From assembly GCA_947630025.1 (NCBI GenBank), contig CANRFZ010000003.1, forward strand, positions 117,769-181,768: 64,000 bases of DNA. Reading direction: 5' to 3'. Under the pieces are notes generated by a model that saw nothing but the letters and a program-made list of their open reading frames with translations, was not told the origin of the DNA and did no database searches. This DNA is from an uncultured Lachnospiraceae bacterium. GTDB lineage: Bacteria > Bacillota > Clostridia > Lachnospirales > Lachnospiraceae. The translations under genes and the position numbers were made by a program. This document shows positions 29,148-37,005 of the stretch, in pieces (within the stretch, counting starts at the first letter, position 1; every line of letters starts with the position of its first letter).

Positions 29148-29270
29148 TTACAAAAAAATGAGGGAATTATACGTCGATTGTTACAAAAACATGAGCGAAT
29201 TATGGGCTATTGGTTACAAAAACATGAGCGAATTATACGCCGTTGATTACAAAAACATGAGGGAATTGCC
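29148..29270. repeat. 33-bp direct repeats, about 3.7 copies
   Basis: Units start at 29148, 29181, 29214 and 29247. Each begins TTACAAAAA(C/A)ATGAG(C/G)GAATT, followed by a more variable 11-base part. Read on the plus strand from 29119 they encode an 11-residue repeat of the form YKNMSELYAxx within a 98-codon open frame. That frame has no good ribosome-binding site and runs into the Amt terminator, so I do not call it a gene. Confidence 0.9.
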
Positions 29271-29289
29271 GCAGAACACGCCGCAGCAT

Positions 29290-29330
29290 AAAACGAGCCC
29301 CCGGTGGTGGAAGCACCGGAGGCCCGTTTT
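29290..29330 (-). terminator. Terminator downstream of the Amt-PII gene
   Basis: AAAACGAGCCCCCGGTG and CACCGGAGGCCCGTTTT form a long hairpin with few mismatches, A/T-flanked on both sides, so it could work in both directions. It lies about 35 bases past the Amt-PII stop. Confidence 0.85.
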
Positions 29331-29362
29331 ATATATACAAACTAAGGGATTTAGGTATACTC

Positions 29363-31156
29363 CTATTCAACATCCTGCAGCGCGGCAAAATCTTCTTCGC
29401 CGGTGCGGATCTTGACAACCTTATCCACATTGTAAACGAAGATCTTGCCGTCTCCGATATGGCCCGTATAGAGCGCTTTCTTGGCCGCCTCTATGACAGA
29501 CTCTACCGGAATCTTGCTGACAACCACTTCTACTTTGACCTTAGGCAGCAGCGTCGCATCCATCTCGACGCCTCGGTACATCTCGCCCGCACCCTTCTGG
29601 ATGCCGCAGCCCATGACCTGTGTTACGGTCATGCCCGTCACGCCCAGATCGTTCATCGCTTTTCTCAAATGGTCATAGCGGGACAGTTTCGCAATAATGG
29701 ATACTTTATACATACCCGTAGCGGACGCCATCGGCACCTGTGCCACTTTGACCGCCGCGTTCTTCTGCACCTCGGAGGCCTCGTCATAATCCTCCACGCC
29801 GAGACTCGTATTCTCATTGACATCCATCGACATGGTATTGGAGACATCCATAATGCTGAAGCCCGAATATGCCGACGCCAGACCATGCTCTGTCGTGTCC
29901 AGACCGACGATCTCCTCCTCCTCGGACGCCCGCAGGCCGACCAGCGCCTTGATAATCAGGAAAGTAAGCGTGATCGTGACAGCCGTCCAAGCGATCGTGG
30001 CAAACATACCGAGCAACTGAATACCGAGCTGCTTAAAGCCGCCGCCGTAGAATAACCCTTCGCCCAGAATCTGGTTCGCGCCGAAAGTCACGCCGTCGCC
30101 ATATCCTCTGGCAAACGCGGGAGCCGTATCCGTTGCAAACAGACCTACCGCGATAGTACCCCAGATACCGTTCAGGCAGTGAACCGCAACCGCGCCCACC
30201 GGATCATCCACGTGCAGCTTGTAATCCAGGAACCATACGCCGAACACTACCAGCACACCCGCAACCGCGCCGATGATGATCGCGCCCAGAGCGTCGCACA
30301 CATCGCAGGGAGCCGTGATCGCTACCAGACCTGCCAGCGCCGCATTCAGGCACATGGACACATCCGGCTTGCCGTATTTAACCCATGTAAAGATCATACA
30401 TACCACCGTGGCAACCGCGGGGGCGATCGTCGTCGTTACGAAGATAGAACCCAGCTCCTCCACCGTAGTAGCTGCCGCACCGTTGAAGCCGTACCAGCCG
30501 AGCCACAGGATAAACACACCCAAGCAGCCGATCGGCAGGTTGTGGCCGGGGAAGGCGTTCACCTTCGTAATTTTACCGGTCTTTTTGTCTTTGACAAATT
30601 TGCCGATACGGGGACCGAGCATCGCCGCGCCGACCAAGGCCGAAATACCGCCTACCATATGAATGCAGTTGGAACCCGCAAAATCATGGAAGCCCATCTG
30701 CGCCAGCCAACCGCCGCCCCATGTCCAGTGCGCCTCCACCGGATAGATAACCGCGGAGATGACTGCGGAGTAAATACAGTAGGACAAAAACTTCGTTCTC
30801 TCCGCCATCGCGCCGGATACGATCGTCGCCGTCGTCGCGCAGAACACCAGATTGAACACGAAATTCGACCAGTCGAAATTTGCATAATCCGTAAAGATAT
30901 CAAATCCCGGCTTGCCGATGAAGCCTGCCAGATCCTCGCCCAGCAGCAGGCCGAAGCCGATCAGGATAAAGACCACCGTTCCGATGCAGAAGTCCATCGT
31001 ATTCTTCATCAGAATGTTTCCCGCGTTCTTCGCCCGGGTAAATCCGGTCTCTACCATCGCGAAGCCCGCCTGCATCCAGAACACCAGTGCCGCGCCGATC
31101 AGAAACCAGACGCCGAACACTTCGCCGGATATCGCACTCAAAATTTCTTGACTCAT
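29363..31156 (-). CDS. amt: Ammonium transporter Amt fused to a PII-type regulatory domain
   Basis: A 597-residue fusion. Residues 1-440 are an eleven-helix Amt channel with the pore histidine segments (CIHMVGGISALVGA and VHCLNGIWGT) and the WLGWYGFNGAA motif. A linker of about 50 acidic/serine-rich residues follows. Residues from about 480 onward form a PII fold, with MYKVSIIAKLSRYDHL, the TGMTVTQVMGCG strand, a T-loop ending LPKVKVEVVVS, and the B/C loop GHIGDGKIFVYNV. The T-loop reads RGVEMDATLLPK where uridylylated PII proteins have RGxEY, so the usual modified tyrosine is missing. Fusion would tether the gate-blocking PII to its channel. RBS GGAGG. With glnN it forms the ammonium uptake and assimilation set. 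Confidence 0.93.
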   Translation of the reverse strand: MSQEILSAISGEVFGVWFLIGAALVFWMQAGFAMVETGFTRAKNAGNILMKNTMDFCIGTVVFILIGFGLLLGEDLAGFIGKPGFDIFTDYANFDWSNFVFNLVFCATTATIVSGAMAERTKFLSYCIYSAVISAVIYPVEAHWTWGGGWLAQMGFHDFAGSNCIHMVGGISALVGAAMLGPRIGKFVKDKKTGKITKVNAFPGHNLPIGCLGVFILWLGWYGFNGAAATTVEELGSIFVTTTIAPAVATVVCMIFTWVKYGKPDVSMCLNAALAGLVAITAPCDVCDALGAIIIGAVAGVLVVFGVWFLDYKLHVDDPVGAVAVHCLNGIWGTIAVGLFATDTAPAFARGYGDGVTFGANQILGEGLFYGGGFKQLGIQLLGMFATIAWTAVTITLTFLIIKALVGLRASEEEEIVGLDTTEHGLASAYSGFSIMDVSNTMSMDVNENTSLGVEDYDEASEVQKNAAVKVAQVPMASATGMYKVSIIAKLSRYDHLRKAMNDLGVTGMTVTQVMGCGIQKGAGEMYRGVEMDATLLPKVKVEVVVSKIPVESVIEAAKKALYTGHIGDGKIFVYNVDKVVKIRTGEEDFAALQDVE

Positions 31157-31251
31157 AACTTTTCCTCCTCACATAAAAAATACGGATACAACTCGCCATT
31201 GTCGTAAGCTCCGTTGCTCCGCATCTCTTATAATATATTTAGAAAGAAAAT

Positions 31252-31281
31252 AAAGGTGCCATGACAATTCATAGCACCTTT
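31252..31281 (-). terminator. Terminator between DUF4190 gene and Amt-PII gene
   Basis: AAAGGTGC with inner ATGA pairs with TCAT and GCACCTTT, and is followed on the minus strand by ATTTTCTTTCT. It lies 120 bases after the upstream stop. Confidence 0.75.
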
Positions 31282-31401
31282 GCTCTCTCTGAAACGGATT
31301 TTAACACCGTCAGAATACTCTGTCAATATCTTTTTTAAAAATTTTTCAGCAAAATTTTTACGGCAGATTTTCCGAATTGCGCAAAAGCAGATCCGGCTCC
31401 G

Positions 31402-31884
31402 TTATAACGCGGTGATGATCGCAATAAAGATAATGGTGAGCAGGAAGCCGATAATATTCAGAATAACTCCCGCAATCGCCATCCCCTTGTTCGGGTTGTC
31501 CTGCGCATTGTTGACAATACCCAGCACCACACCCACGATCGCCAGAATAAACGTGATCAATGACCAGAAGCCGAGAATAGAAATAATACCGCACACCAGA
31601 CTCCCGACCGCCAGGCCGCCGTTCTTCTGCGGTATGGCATTGGACACTACCACCGGCCCGTTATACCCGTTGGCCGCATAATTATTATAGTTGTTTCCCT
31701 GCATCTGCTGATTGGGATAGCCGCCGTTCGGATAACCGTTGTAGTAGCCGTTCGGATTCTGATTCGGCGCCTGCTGGTACGAACCGTTATTCTGCCAGTT
31801 GGCATTCTGCTGGTACTGGTTCATGCCCTGACCGTTGTTGTCCTGCTGATATTGGTTTTGATCCTGTCCAAAATTACCGTCCAT
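31402..31884 (-). CDS. DUF4190-like membrane protein with Q/N/Y-rich N-terminus
   Basis: A 160-residue protein. Residues 1-77 are extremely rich in Asn, Gln, Tyr and Gly (repeats like NQYQQ, NGYYNGYPNGG), a low-complexity, prion-like composition. The C-terminal half is two membrane helices with GGLAVGSLVCGIISILGFW and the GMAIAGVILNIIGFLL motif around NNAQDNPNKG, the pattern of DUF4190 proteins. The function is unknown. A GGAGG ribosome-binding site supports the ATG at 31884. The gene follows the membrane protein gene at 31923-32402 by 38 bases and may share its transcript. Confidence 0.8.
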   Translation of the reverse strand: MDGNFGQDQNQYQQDNNGQGMNQYQQNANWQNNGSYQQAPNQNPNGYYNGYPNGGYPNQQMQGNNYNNYAANGYNGPVVVSNAIPQKNGGLAVGSLVCGIISILGFWSLITFILAIVGVVLGIVNNAQDNPNKGMAIAGVILNIIGFLLTIIFIAIITAL

Positions 31885-31922
31885 TTCGTCCTCCGTTCAA
31901 TATCACAACTTATCACAACCTG

Positions 31923-32402
31923 CTACATATTAGTCGCGGGTGCCAGAACAAACACATTCAGTGCAAGGAATGCCAGCGCAATCACAACGAAAATCGCAAA
32001 AGAGATGAACACCTTCTTGTTATTCTTGTTTAAAGCCGCCGAAACATACATCGTGCTGAACGCAACACCGATGGCCGCGCACAGAAGTCCGCCGAAGAAC
32101 CAGCCGCCGAGAATGCTCAGCGCAACCAGTACCCAGATCCACGCAGGGATGCCTGCTACCGGCTCATAAGGCGTTCCGTCGTCATTGTATACGCCGTTTA
32201 CCGCCAGCCTTGCCTTGTTGCCGATGGCAACGATATGACAGTTCGCGCCGGGGAAATCTACCGAATAATCAATCACATTGATCAGCCAGTTGCTGGATTT
32301 TACCTTGTAGGTATTGCTATCAACCGTAATGTTTGTGCCGCGGATACCTAACTTATGCGCCATCCCGTTGCTGTCCGAAATTGTCCACTCACTACCTTTC
32401 AT
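31923..32402 (-). CDS. Small membrane protein of unknown function
   Basis: A 159-residue protein. The first 85 residues are soluble and beta-rich, PH-like in feel (MKGSEWTISDSNGMAHKLGIRGTNITVD), with no cysteines forming a metal site. Two or three membrane helices follow (WIWVLVALSILGGWFFGG, FISFAIFVVIALAFLALNVFV). I do not recognise a family. The ATG at 32402 follows GGAG, while the frame from 32444 lacks a ribosome-binding site. It is probably co-transcribed with the DUF4190 gene. Confidence 0.7.
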   Translation of the reverse strand: MKGSEWTISDSNGMAHKLGIRGTNITVDSNTYKVKSSNWLINVIDYSVDFPGANCHIVAIGNKARLAVNGVYNDDGTPYEPVAGIPAWIWVLVALSILGGWFFGGLLCAAIGVAFSTMYVSAALNKNNKKVFISFAIFVVIALAFLALNVFVLAPATNM

Positions 32403-32503
32403 CTTTCCTCTCCTTTTTCGCAAGTATTTATGTATAATCAACACACTTTATACATTGAAATAAATATAACATTAAATCTGCGAAAAAACAATAGCCAAAA
32501 TTA

Positions 32504-33469
32504 TCACATATTGTATATTAGGTATGCGTAGGCTTTTCCCATCAAATGCCGCTCTCCTTCCTGCCGGAAGCCCAGCCTGCGGCATAGCGAAAGCGATCCC
32601 TCATTTCCCTGCATGACAAGCGCCTGTACCCGGCTCATCGCCAGCTCCTCCCGCGCATAGTGCAGGATCGCGCTGCACGCCTCGTAAGCATATCCCTGCC
32701 GCTGCCACGGCACGCCCACCACGAAACCCAGTTCCGGCAGATCGAATCCTTCCCGCCAGCTGATCCCTGCCCGCCCGATCACCGTACCGTCCCGCAGCAG
32801 AAGCGTCCACATACCGTAACCGTAGAAGCCGTATACTTTCTCGCGGTATTCTCTGATATAAGCCAGCTCCGCCTCCCGATCCGCATACAGATCCTCCATG
32901 TACGCCGTGATCTCCGGTTCCGCGTAAATCCGGTAGAAACTGTCGATATCCTCCTCGGTAGTCTCGCGCACGATACAACGTTTTGTTGTAAGAATCTGCC
33001 AAGGAAGCCCTGCCAGACGGCGGTAAGCCATGTCCACCGCCTCATAGCCGATCTCCTCGATCTGCTCGATCACATACGGCGCGCCCGCAAAGCCCGCAGT
33101 CCGGTTCCCCGCATGGCGGCAGGGCAGCACGTAGGCGCCCCGCGTAAGCAGCGCGCGGTATACCTCCTCGGCATCCGTGACATACAGGACATCGCCCTGT
33201 GCCCGCAGATCATCCGCATACGGCGCGGCGGCAACTTCGATCCCTTGTCCCCGCAGATCATTCGCATACGGCGCTGCGGCGACTCCGATCTCACGCGCCC
33301 GCAGATCATTCATATACGGCGCTGCGGCGGCTCCGACCTCATGCGCCCGCAGATCATTCATATACGGTGCTGCGACAACTTCGATCCCGCGTGCCCGCAG
33401 TTCCCCGGCGAGCGGCTCCGCCGCCGGTGCGACACTCTGCTCCAGACAGAAGCACACCCGCCGCAGCAT
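32504..33469 (-). CDS. GNAT acetyltransferase with N-terminal HAD-like part and 16-residue repeats
   Basis: A 321-residue two-part protein. The C-terminal 165 residues are a GNAT N-acetyltransferase (RCIVRETTEEDIDSFYRIY at the start, LGFVVGVPWQRQGYAYEAC as the acetyl-CoA loop, GSLSLCRRLGF at the end). The N-terminal half resembles the degenerate HAD-like domain that precedes such GNATs in Lachnospiraceae (VLYVTDAEEVYRALLTRG). It is interrupted by four tandem 16-residue repeats of the form xIxVAAAPYxNDLRAx. The substrate is unknown. The ATG at 33469 overlaps the upstream stop as TGATG, which supports it over an earlier in-frame codon. Confidence 0.8.
   Translation of the reverse strand: MLRRVCFCLEQSVAPAAEPLAGELRARGIEVVAAPYMNDLRAHEVGAAAAPYMNDLRAREIGVAAAPYANDLRGQGIEVAAAPYADDLRAQGDVLYVTDAEEVYRALLTRGAYVLPCRHAGNRTAGFAGAPYVIEQIEEIGYEAVDMAYRRLAGLPWQILTTKRCIVRETTEEDIDSFYRIYAEPEITAYMEDLYADREAELAYIREYREKVYGFYGYGMWTLLLRDGTVIGRAGISWREGFDLPELGFVVGVPWQRQGYAYEACSAILHYAREELAMSRVQALVMQGNEGSLSLCRRLGFRQEGERHLMGKAYAYLIYNM
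33197..33388 (-). repeat. 48-bp in-frame coding repeat, four copies
   Basis: Four adjacent 48-bp units inside the GNAT gene encode GIEVVAAPYMNDLRAH, EVGAAAAPYMNDLRAR, EIGVAAAPYANDLRGQ and GIEVAAAPYADDLRAQ. They total 192 bases with no frame change. Confidence 0.95.
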
Positions 33470-33771
33470 CACTGCACCCCGGCGGTGAACTGCTCCCAAT
33501 ACCGCAGGATGTATGCGGCGCTTGCCTCTCCGTCCAAAAATCTCTGCAGTTCCTTCAACTCATCCACAAATTCCGGTTTCCTGTTTCGGGCATCCTGTGT
33601 AAATGTAAGTTCAATCAGATCGGCTACCTTATGAAAATAAAATTCACTGTAATCTTTTTGTGCCAAACCGTCCAGAAAATTTTTCCTGCTATCAACACAC
33701 CGCTTCACTTCGCCGGATATATTGGACAATCTGGACATAAGCGGCATATCGTTCCATTCTGCGCTCGTCAT
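33469..33771 (-). CDS. Hypothetical small helical protein
   Basis: A 100-residue soluble protein, predicted mainly helical from its charged heptad-like pattern (MSRLSNISGEVKRCVDSRKNFLDGL, ending in FLDGEASAAYILRYWEQFTAG). No signal peptide or catalytic motif is seen and I do not recognise the family. Its stop overlaps the GNAT start (TGATG), so the two are probably co-translated. Nine bases separate it from the next upstream gene, and together they look like a three-gene unit. Confidence 0.65.
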   Translation of the reverse strand: MTSAEWNDMPLMSRLSNISGEVKRCVDSRKNFLDGLAQKDYSEFYFHKVADLIELTFTQDARNRKPEFVDELKELQRFLDGEASAAYILRYWEQFTAGVQ

Positions 33772-33780
33772 ATAACCTCC

Positions 33781-34119
33781 CTATACAATCCACCCTTTCA
33801 TAATTTCAAACAACTCGTCTGTGATAGGGCCATCCGCAAGCAGCCTGCCGTTAGCCGGCGTGCCCAGTTCTTTGTTTCTTTCTATATTAGGATGTGCTTC
33901 CCAAACAAAACCAACAGGATCAAGCATAAGATCGCCGCCAAAAATATCTCTGTCACTTCCTGTTTCATCATAAAGCTCGTGTTCCATATCGATATGAAAC
34001 TCTTCATCAATCGAAACGGTTTTGGAAGGTTTATGAATGCAGAACTTAATTCTGTCAGGGTAAAAATTGTTTGAGCGGTTTATTAACTCCTCCAACGTTA
34101 TTTTACTTCTAATAATCAT
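33781..34119 (-). CDS. Hypothetical protein, possibly DUF5674-like
   Basis: A 112-residue soluble protein. It begins MIIRSKITLEEL and contains IKFCIHKPSK, a HIDMEHELYDETGSD segment, then WEAHPNIERN and a C-terminal helix (ITDELFEIMKGWIV). The order MIIR-xIT, a beta strand, an E/H-rich 'HxDxE' segment, GS and a final helix resembles DUF5674, but this is a weak by-eye match. The ATG at 34119, with GGAGGAG upstream, is better than the codon at 34164. Confidence 0.55.
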   Translation of the reverse strand: MIIRSKITLEELINRSNNFYPDRIKFCIHKPSKTVSIDEEFHIDMEHELYDETGSDRDIFGGDLMLDPVGFVWEAHPNIERNKELGTPANGRLLADGPITDELFEIMKGWIV

Positions 34120-34262
34120 AACCCGGCTCTCCTCCGCTGCAGAACATATTCCAACAACTTGCATTTCTTTGTTTTTTCTATTATTATCATATCAGCAGGA
34201 ATACAGGAAAGCAAGCGCAGCGTGCATCGAAAATCCGGCGCGGCGCAGGAACGGAGGACAAA

Positions 34263-34784
34263 ATGGCACAGAATCCTATTGTTACGTTTACGATGGAAAA
34301 CGGCGACGTGATTAAAGCGGAGCTTTACCCCGACATCGCGCCCATATCCGTCAATAACTTTATCAGCCTGATCAGAAAGGGCTTTTATGACGGCCTGATT
34401 TTCCACAGAGTGATCAAAGGCTTCATGATTCAGGGCGGCGATCCCGAGGGCACAGGCATGGGCGGCCCCGGCTATTCGATCCGCGGCGAGTTCGCGCAGA
34501 ACGGCTATCCCAACGACTTAAAGCACACCGCCGGCGTACTCTCCATGGCACGGAGTATGCACCCCGATTCCGCTGGCAGCCAGTTCTTCATTATGCACAA
34601 GAATGCGCCGCATCTGGATGGCAGCTACGCGGCGTTTGGCAAGGTGACGGAAGGCATGGAAAATGTCAATAAAATCGCAGAGACAAAGACGGACTACTCC
34701 GACCGCCCGCTCAAAGAGCAGAAAATCAAGACCGTCACCGTTGAAACGTTCGGGGTAGATTACCCGGAGCCGGAGAAGGTGTGA
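34263..34784 (+). CDS. Cyclophilin-type peptidyl-prolyl isomerase
   Basis: A 173-residue cytosolic cyclophilin that isomerises X-Pro peptide bonds. The family core is complete: FYDGLIFHRVIKGFMIQGGDPEGTG, the GVLSMARSMHPDSAGSQFFI region split by the active-site residues, and HLDGSYAAFGKVTEGM. Arg in FHRV and the Phe-Met-Gln segment form the active site. No signal peptide is present. The GGAGG site before the ATG at 34263 supports the start. It ends just before the AEP operon promoter, and the change to A+T-rich sequence happens right after its stop. Confidence 0.93.
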   Translation: MAQNPIVTFTMENGDVIKAELYPDIAPISVNNFISLIRKGFYDGLIFHRVIKGFMIQGGDPEGTGMGGPGYSIRGEFAQNGYPNDLKHTAGVLSMARSMHPDSAGSQFFIMHKNAPHLDGSYAAFGKVTEGMENVNKIAETKTDYSDRPLKEQKIKTVTVETFGVDYPEPEKV

Positions 34785-34790
34785 AAATGT

Positions 34791-34819
34791 TTGCATATTT
34801 AAACTATGCAGAGTATAAT
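34791..34819 (+). promoter_or_regulatory. Promoter of the aminoethylphosphonate operon
   Basis: TTGCAT (34791-34796), 17-base spacer, consensus TATAAT (34814-34819), about 33 bases before the first ATG. It begins seven bases after the cyclophilin stop. Confidence 0.75.
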
Positions 34820-34852
34820 AAGTATATTATTGTTTAAAGGAGTAACCGGAAA

Positions 34853-35110
34853 ATGAAAAAATTTGTATTTCAAGTTTTAAAATTAACATATTTTTCTATG
34901 TGTTTCTGGTATCTATTCACGCTCAGGGCGCACGCCTATATCGATCCGTCAGCTACCACCTATATCATTCAGGCAGTAGCCGGAGCGCTGATTGCCATAG
35001 GCGCTGCATTTACCATATTCAGGCATAAAATATCTGCATTCTTCAAAAAGAACCGAAAAAACGGCCACGCAGAGGAAAGTGCAATAGAATTTAAAGATGT
35101 AGAAGATTAA
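34853..35110 (+). CDS. Small membrane protein at the head of the AEP operon
   Basis: An 85-residue protein with a hydrophobic N-terminal helix that may act as a signal (LKLTYFSMCFWYLFTLRAHA). A conserved-looking AYIDPSATTYIIQAVAGALIAIGAAF segment forms a second helix, and a short basic then acidic cytoplasmic tail follows. I know the YIDPS.T.Y..Q..AG motif from small proteins next to surface-polysaccharide genes, but no function is known to me. The GGAG before the ATG is strong. Its stop is nine bases from the YidC-like fusion gene, so the two may act together in the membrane. Confidence 0.7.
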   Translation: MKKFVFQVLKLTYFSMCFWYLFTLRAHAYIDPSATTYIIQAVAGALIAIGAAFTIFRHKISAFFKKNRKNGHAEESAIEFKDVED

Positions 35111-35119
35111 GGGACAAAT

Positions 35120-37003
35120 ATGAATGCTATTATAAACGTTGTCGTAGACGGTTTGCTATGGCTTATTAATTTATGCTACATGATCTGCCATAATTATTGG
35201 GCAGCTATCATTTTTTTTACTTTTCTGACTAAGATTATACTGCTGCCGTTGTCCATATGGGTACAGAAAAACTCTATTAAAATTGTCCGTATATCTCCTG
35301 AAATCAACCATATCAAGGCCTCCTATTTTGGCAATCAGGAAGCCATCTCCGAGGAGCAGTACAAGCTATTTAAAAAAGAAAAGTATAGTCCTTTTGCCGA
35401 TCTGATACCGTTGTTTGTCCAACTCGCCCTGCTGATGGGGGTAGTGGAAGCAATTAAACGCGGGACTGATCTGATAGCCGTTCCAGCTAAAACAGGAGGA
35501 ATTACTCTGATTATTCCAATGCTGGCCGCGTTATCTGCTTTTTTTATGTGCTATATGCAGAACAAGTGCAACGTACTTCAAGCAGAACAGAATCTGCTAA
35601 ATAAATATGGCACTATGGCCTTTTCCGTCGGCTTGTCCCTGTATCTTGGTTTTTTTGTATCTGTCGGCGTCGGTTTTTATTGGAGCTGCAGCAATATTTT
35701 TTCCATCATCCAACTTATTGTGTTAAATATATGGATCAACCCCAAAAAATATATTGATTATGACGCCCTAGAAAAAAGTAAGGAAGAACTGCAAAATGCC
35801 AAAAAATTTGCAACAGTTCAGAGAAAGGAAAATAAAAACAATCCATATCGGAAAAAAGAGAAATCCGATTACAAACGGTTTCTCAAAACTACTGACAAAA
35901 AAATAGTGTTCTATTCTGAAAAAAATGGTTTCTATAAATACTATAAAGACATCATAGAGGAAATTATCCGCAGAACCAATATCATTATTCATTATATTAC
36001 CAGCGATCCGGAAGATGAAGTATTTGCGATGGAAAGCGGGCAATTTAAACCATATTACATTAGTGATAACAGAATGATCATTTTGATGATGAAATTGGAA
36101 ACAAACATTATGGTCATGACTACCCCAGATTTGGATAACTACCAGCTAAAGCGCTCTTATGTCAAAAAAGATATTGAATATATCTATGTGCCGCACGATG
36201 TAAACAGTGTAAACTTGTCATTTCATCAAGAAGCATTGGACTGTTTTGATACCATTTTTACTTCTGGACCTAAGAATAAGCAAGAAATCGCAGAAAGAGA
36301 ACAAAAATATCAGGTGCCAAAGAAGACGCTGGTGGAGTGGGGTTCTTCGGTTATCGACGATATGACGGCATCATACGAACAAATGACCGCCAATGAAAAA
36401 CATTCGGAGTATAAGACAATATTGATTGCTCCTTCATGGCAAAAAGACAATATTATGGACTCCTGCATTGAAGAAATAATAAATGGACTGAAAGATACGG
36501 ACTACCACATTATCGTGCGCCCACACCCACAGTATGTCCGGCACTTTGAGGGAAGGATTGAGCAGCTGGCCAAACAGTACCCGTCAGACAACATTATTTT
36601 CCAAAAAGATTTTTCATCCACAAAATCAGTATATATGGCAGATCTGTTGATTACAGATTGGTCAAGTATTTCTTTGGAATATGCGTTTTCTACAATGAAA
36701 CCGGTATTGTTTATCAATACACCTATGAAAATATTAAACCCGAATTACAAAGAACTTAAAACCGTTCCCATCGATATAGAGCTTCGAGACAAGGTAGGAA
36801 TTTCGATCGAGCCACAGGATATTGCCCAAAGCATTGGACCCGCGGTGGCCAAACTCCTGTTGGACACACAATTTTCAAGAGATTCTATGCTGCAATTAAA
36901 GGAACAGTATATTTATAATCCGGGAACCAGCGGAAAAGTAGGGGCCCGATATATAATTGATCGATTAGTACAACTTTCCAACACTAATACGAAAGGGGAA
37001 TAG
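35120..37003 (+). CDS. YidC/Oxa1-like domain fused to CDP-glycerol glycerophosphotransferase-like domain
   Basis: A 627-residue fusion. Residues 1-215 form a YidC/Oxa1-like membrane part: about five helices, FFTFLTKIILLPLSIWVQ followed by PEINHIKASYF, then FADLIPLFVQLALLMG. A lysine-rich linker (215-260) follows. Residues 260-625 resemble TagB/TagF-type enzymes that transfer polyol phosphates from CDP donors: VPHDVNS at 358-364, APSWQKDN, VRPHPQYV (RPHP at 467-470) and ITDWSSISLEYAF (512-516). The intramembrane position normally Arg in insertases is Lys38. It lies in an operon that makes aminoethylphosphonate, so transfer of an activated phosphonate or phospho-alcohol to a surface glycan is my inference. 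Codon use is A/T-rich. Confidence 0.85.
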   Translation: MNAIINVVVDGLLWLINLCYMICHNYWAAIIFFTFLTKIILLPLSIWVQKNSIKIVRISPEINHIKASYFGNQEAISEEQYKLFKKEKYSPFADLIPLFVQLALLMGVVEAIKRGTDLIAVPAKTGGITLIIPMLAALSAFFMCYMQNKCNVLQAEQNLLNKYGTMAFSVGLSLYLGFFVSVGVGFYWSCSNIFSIIQLIVLNIWINPKKYIDYDALEKSKEELQNAKKFATVQRKENKNNPYRKKEKSDYKRFLKTTDKKIVFYSEKNGFYKYYKDIIEEIIRRTNIIIHYITSDPEDEVFAMESGQFKPYYISDNRMIILMMKLETNIMVMTTPDLDNYQLKRSYVKKDIEYIYVPHDVNSVNLSFHQEALDCFDTIFTSGPKNKQEIAEREQKYQVPKKTLVEWGSSVIDDMTASYEQMTANEKHSEYKTILIAPSWQKDNIMDSCIEEIINGLKDTDYHIIVRPHPQYVRHFEGRIEQLAKQYPSDNIIFQKDFSSTKSVYMADLLITDWSSISLEYAFSTMKPVLFINTPMKILNPNYKELKTVPIDIELRDKVGISIEPQDIAQSIGPAVAKLLLDTQFSRDSMLQLKEQYIYNPGTSGKVGARYIIDRLVQLSNTNTKGE

Positions 37004-37005
37004 GC

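Noticed and set aside
29148..29270. CRISPR array
   Set aside because: The units are contiguous with no unique spacers of constant length, there are under four copies, and no cas genes are near. The 29-bp repeat at 15725-15840 was rejected for the same reason.
29119..29415. 98-codon repeat-containing frame as a small protein gene
   Set aside because: No Shine-Dalgarno, overlaps the Amt terminator and the Amt-PII coding end, and only the repeated part looks protein-like. I treat it as direct-repeat DNA.
35120..37003. Housekeeping YidC insertase
   Set aside because: The housekeeping gene normally sits beside rnpA and jag near the origin and is not fused to a transferase; here the key Arg is Lys and the context is surface-polymer synthesis.
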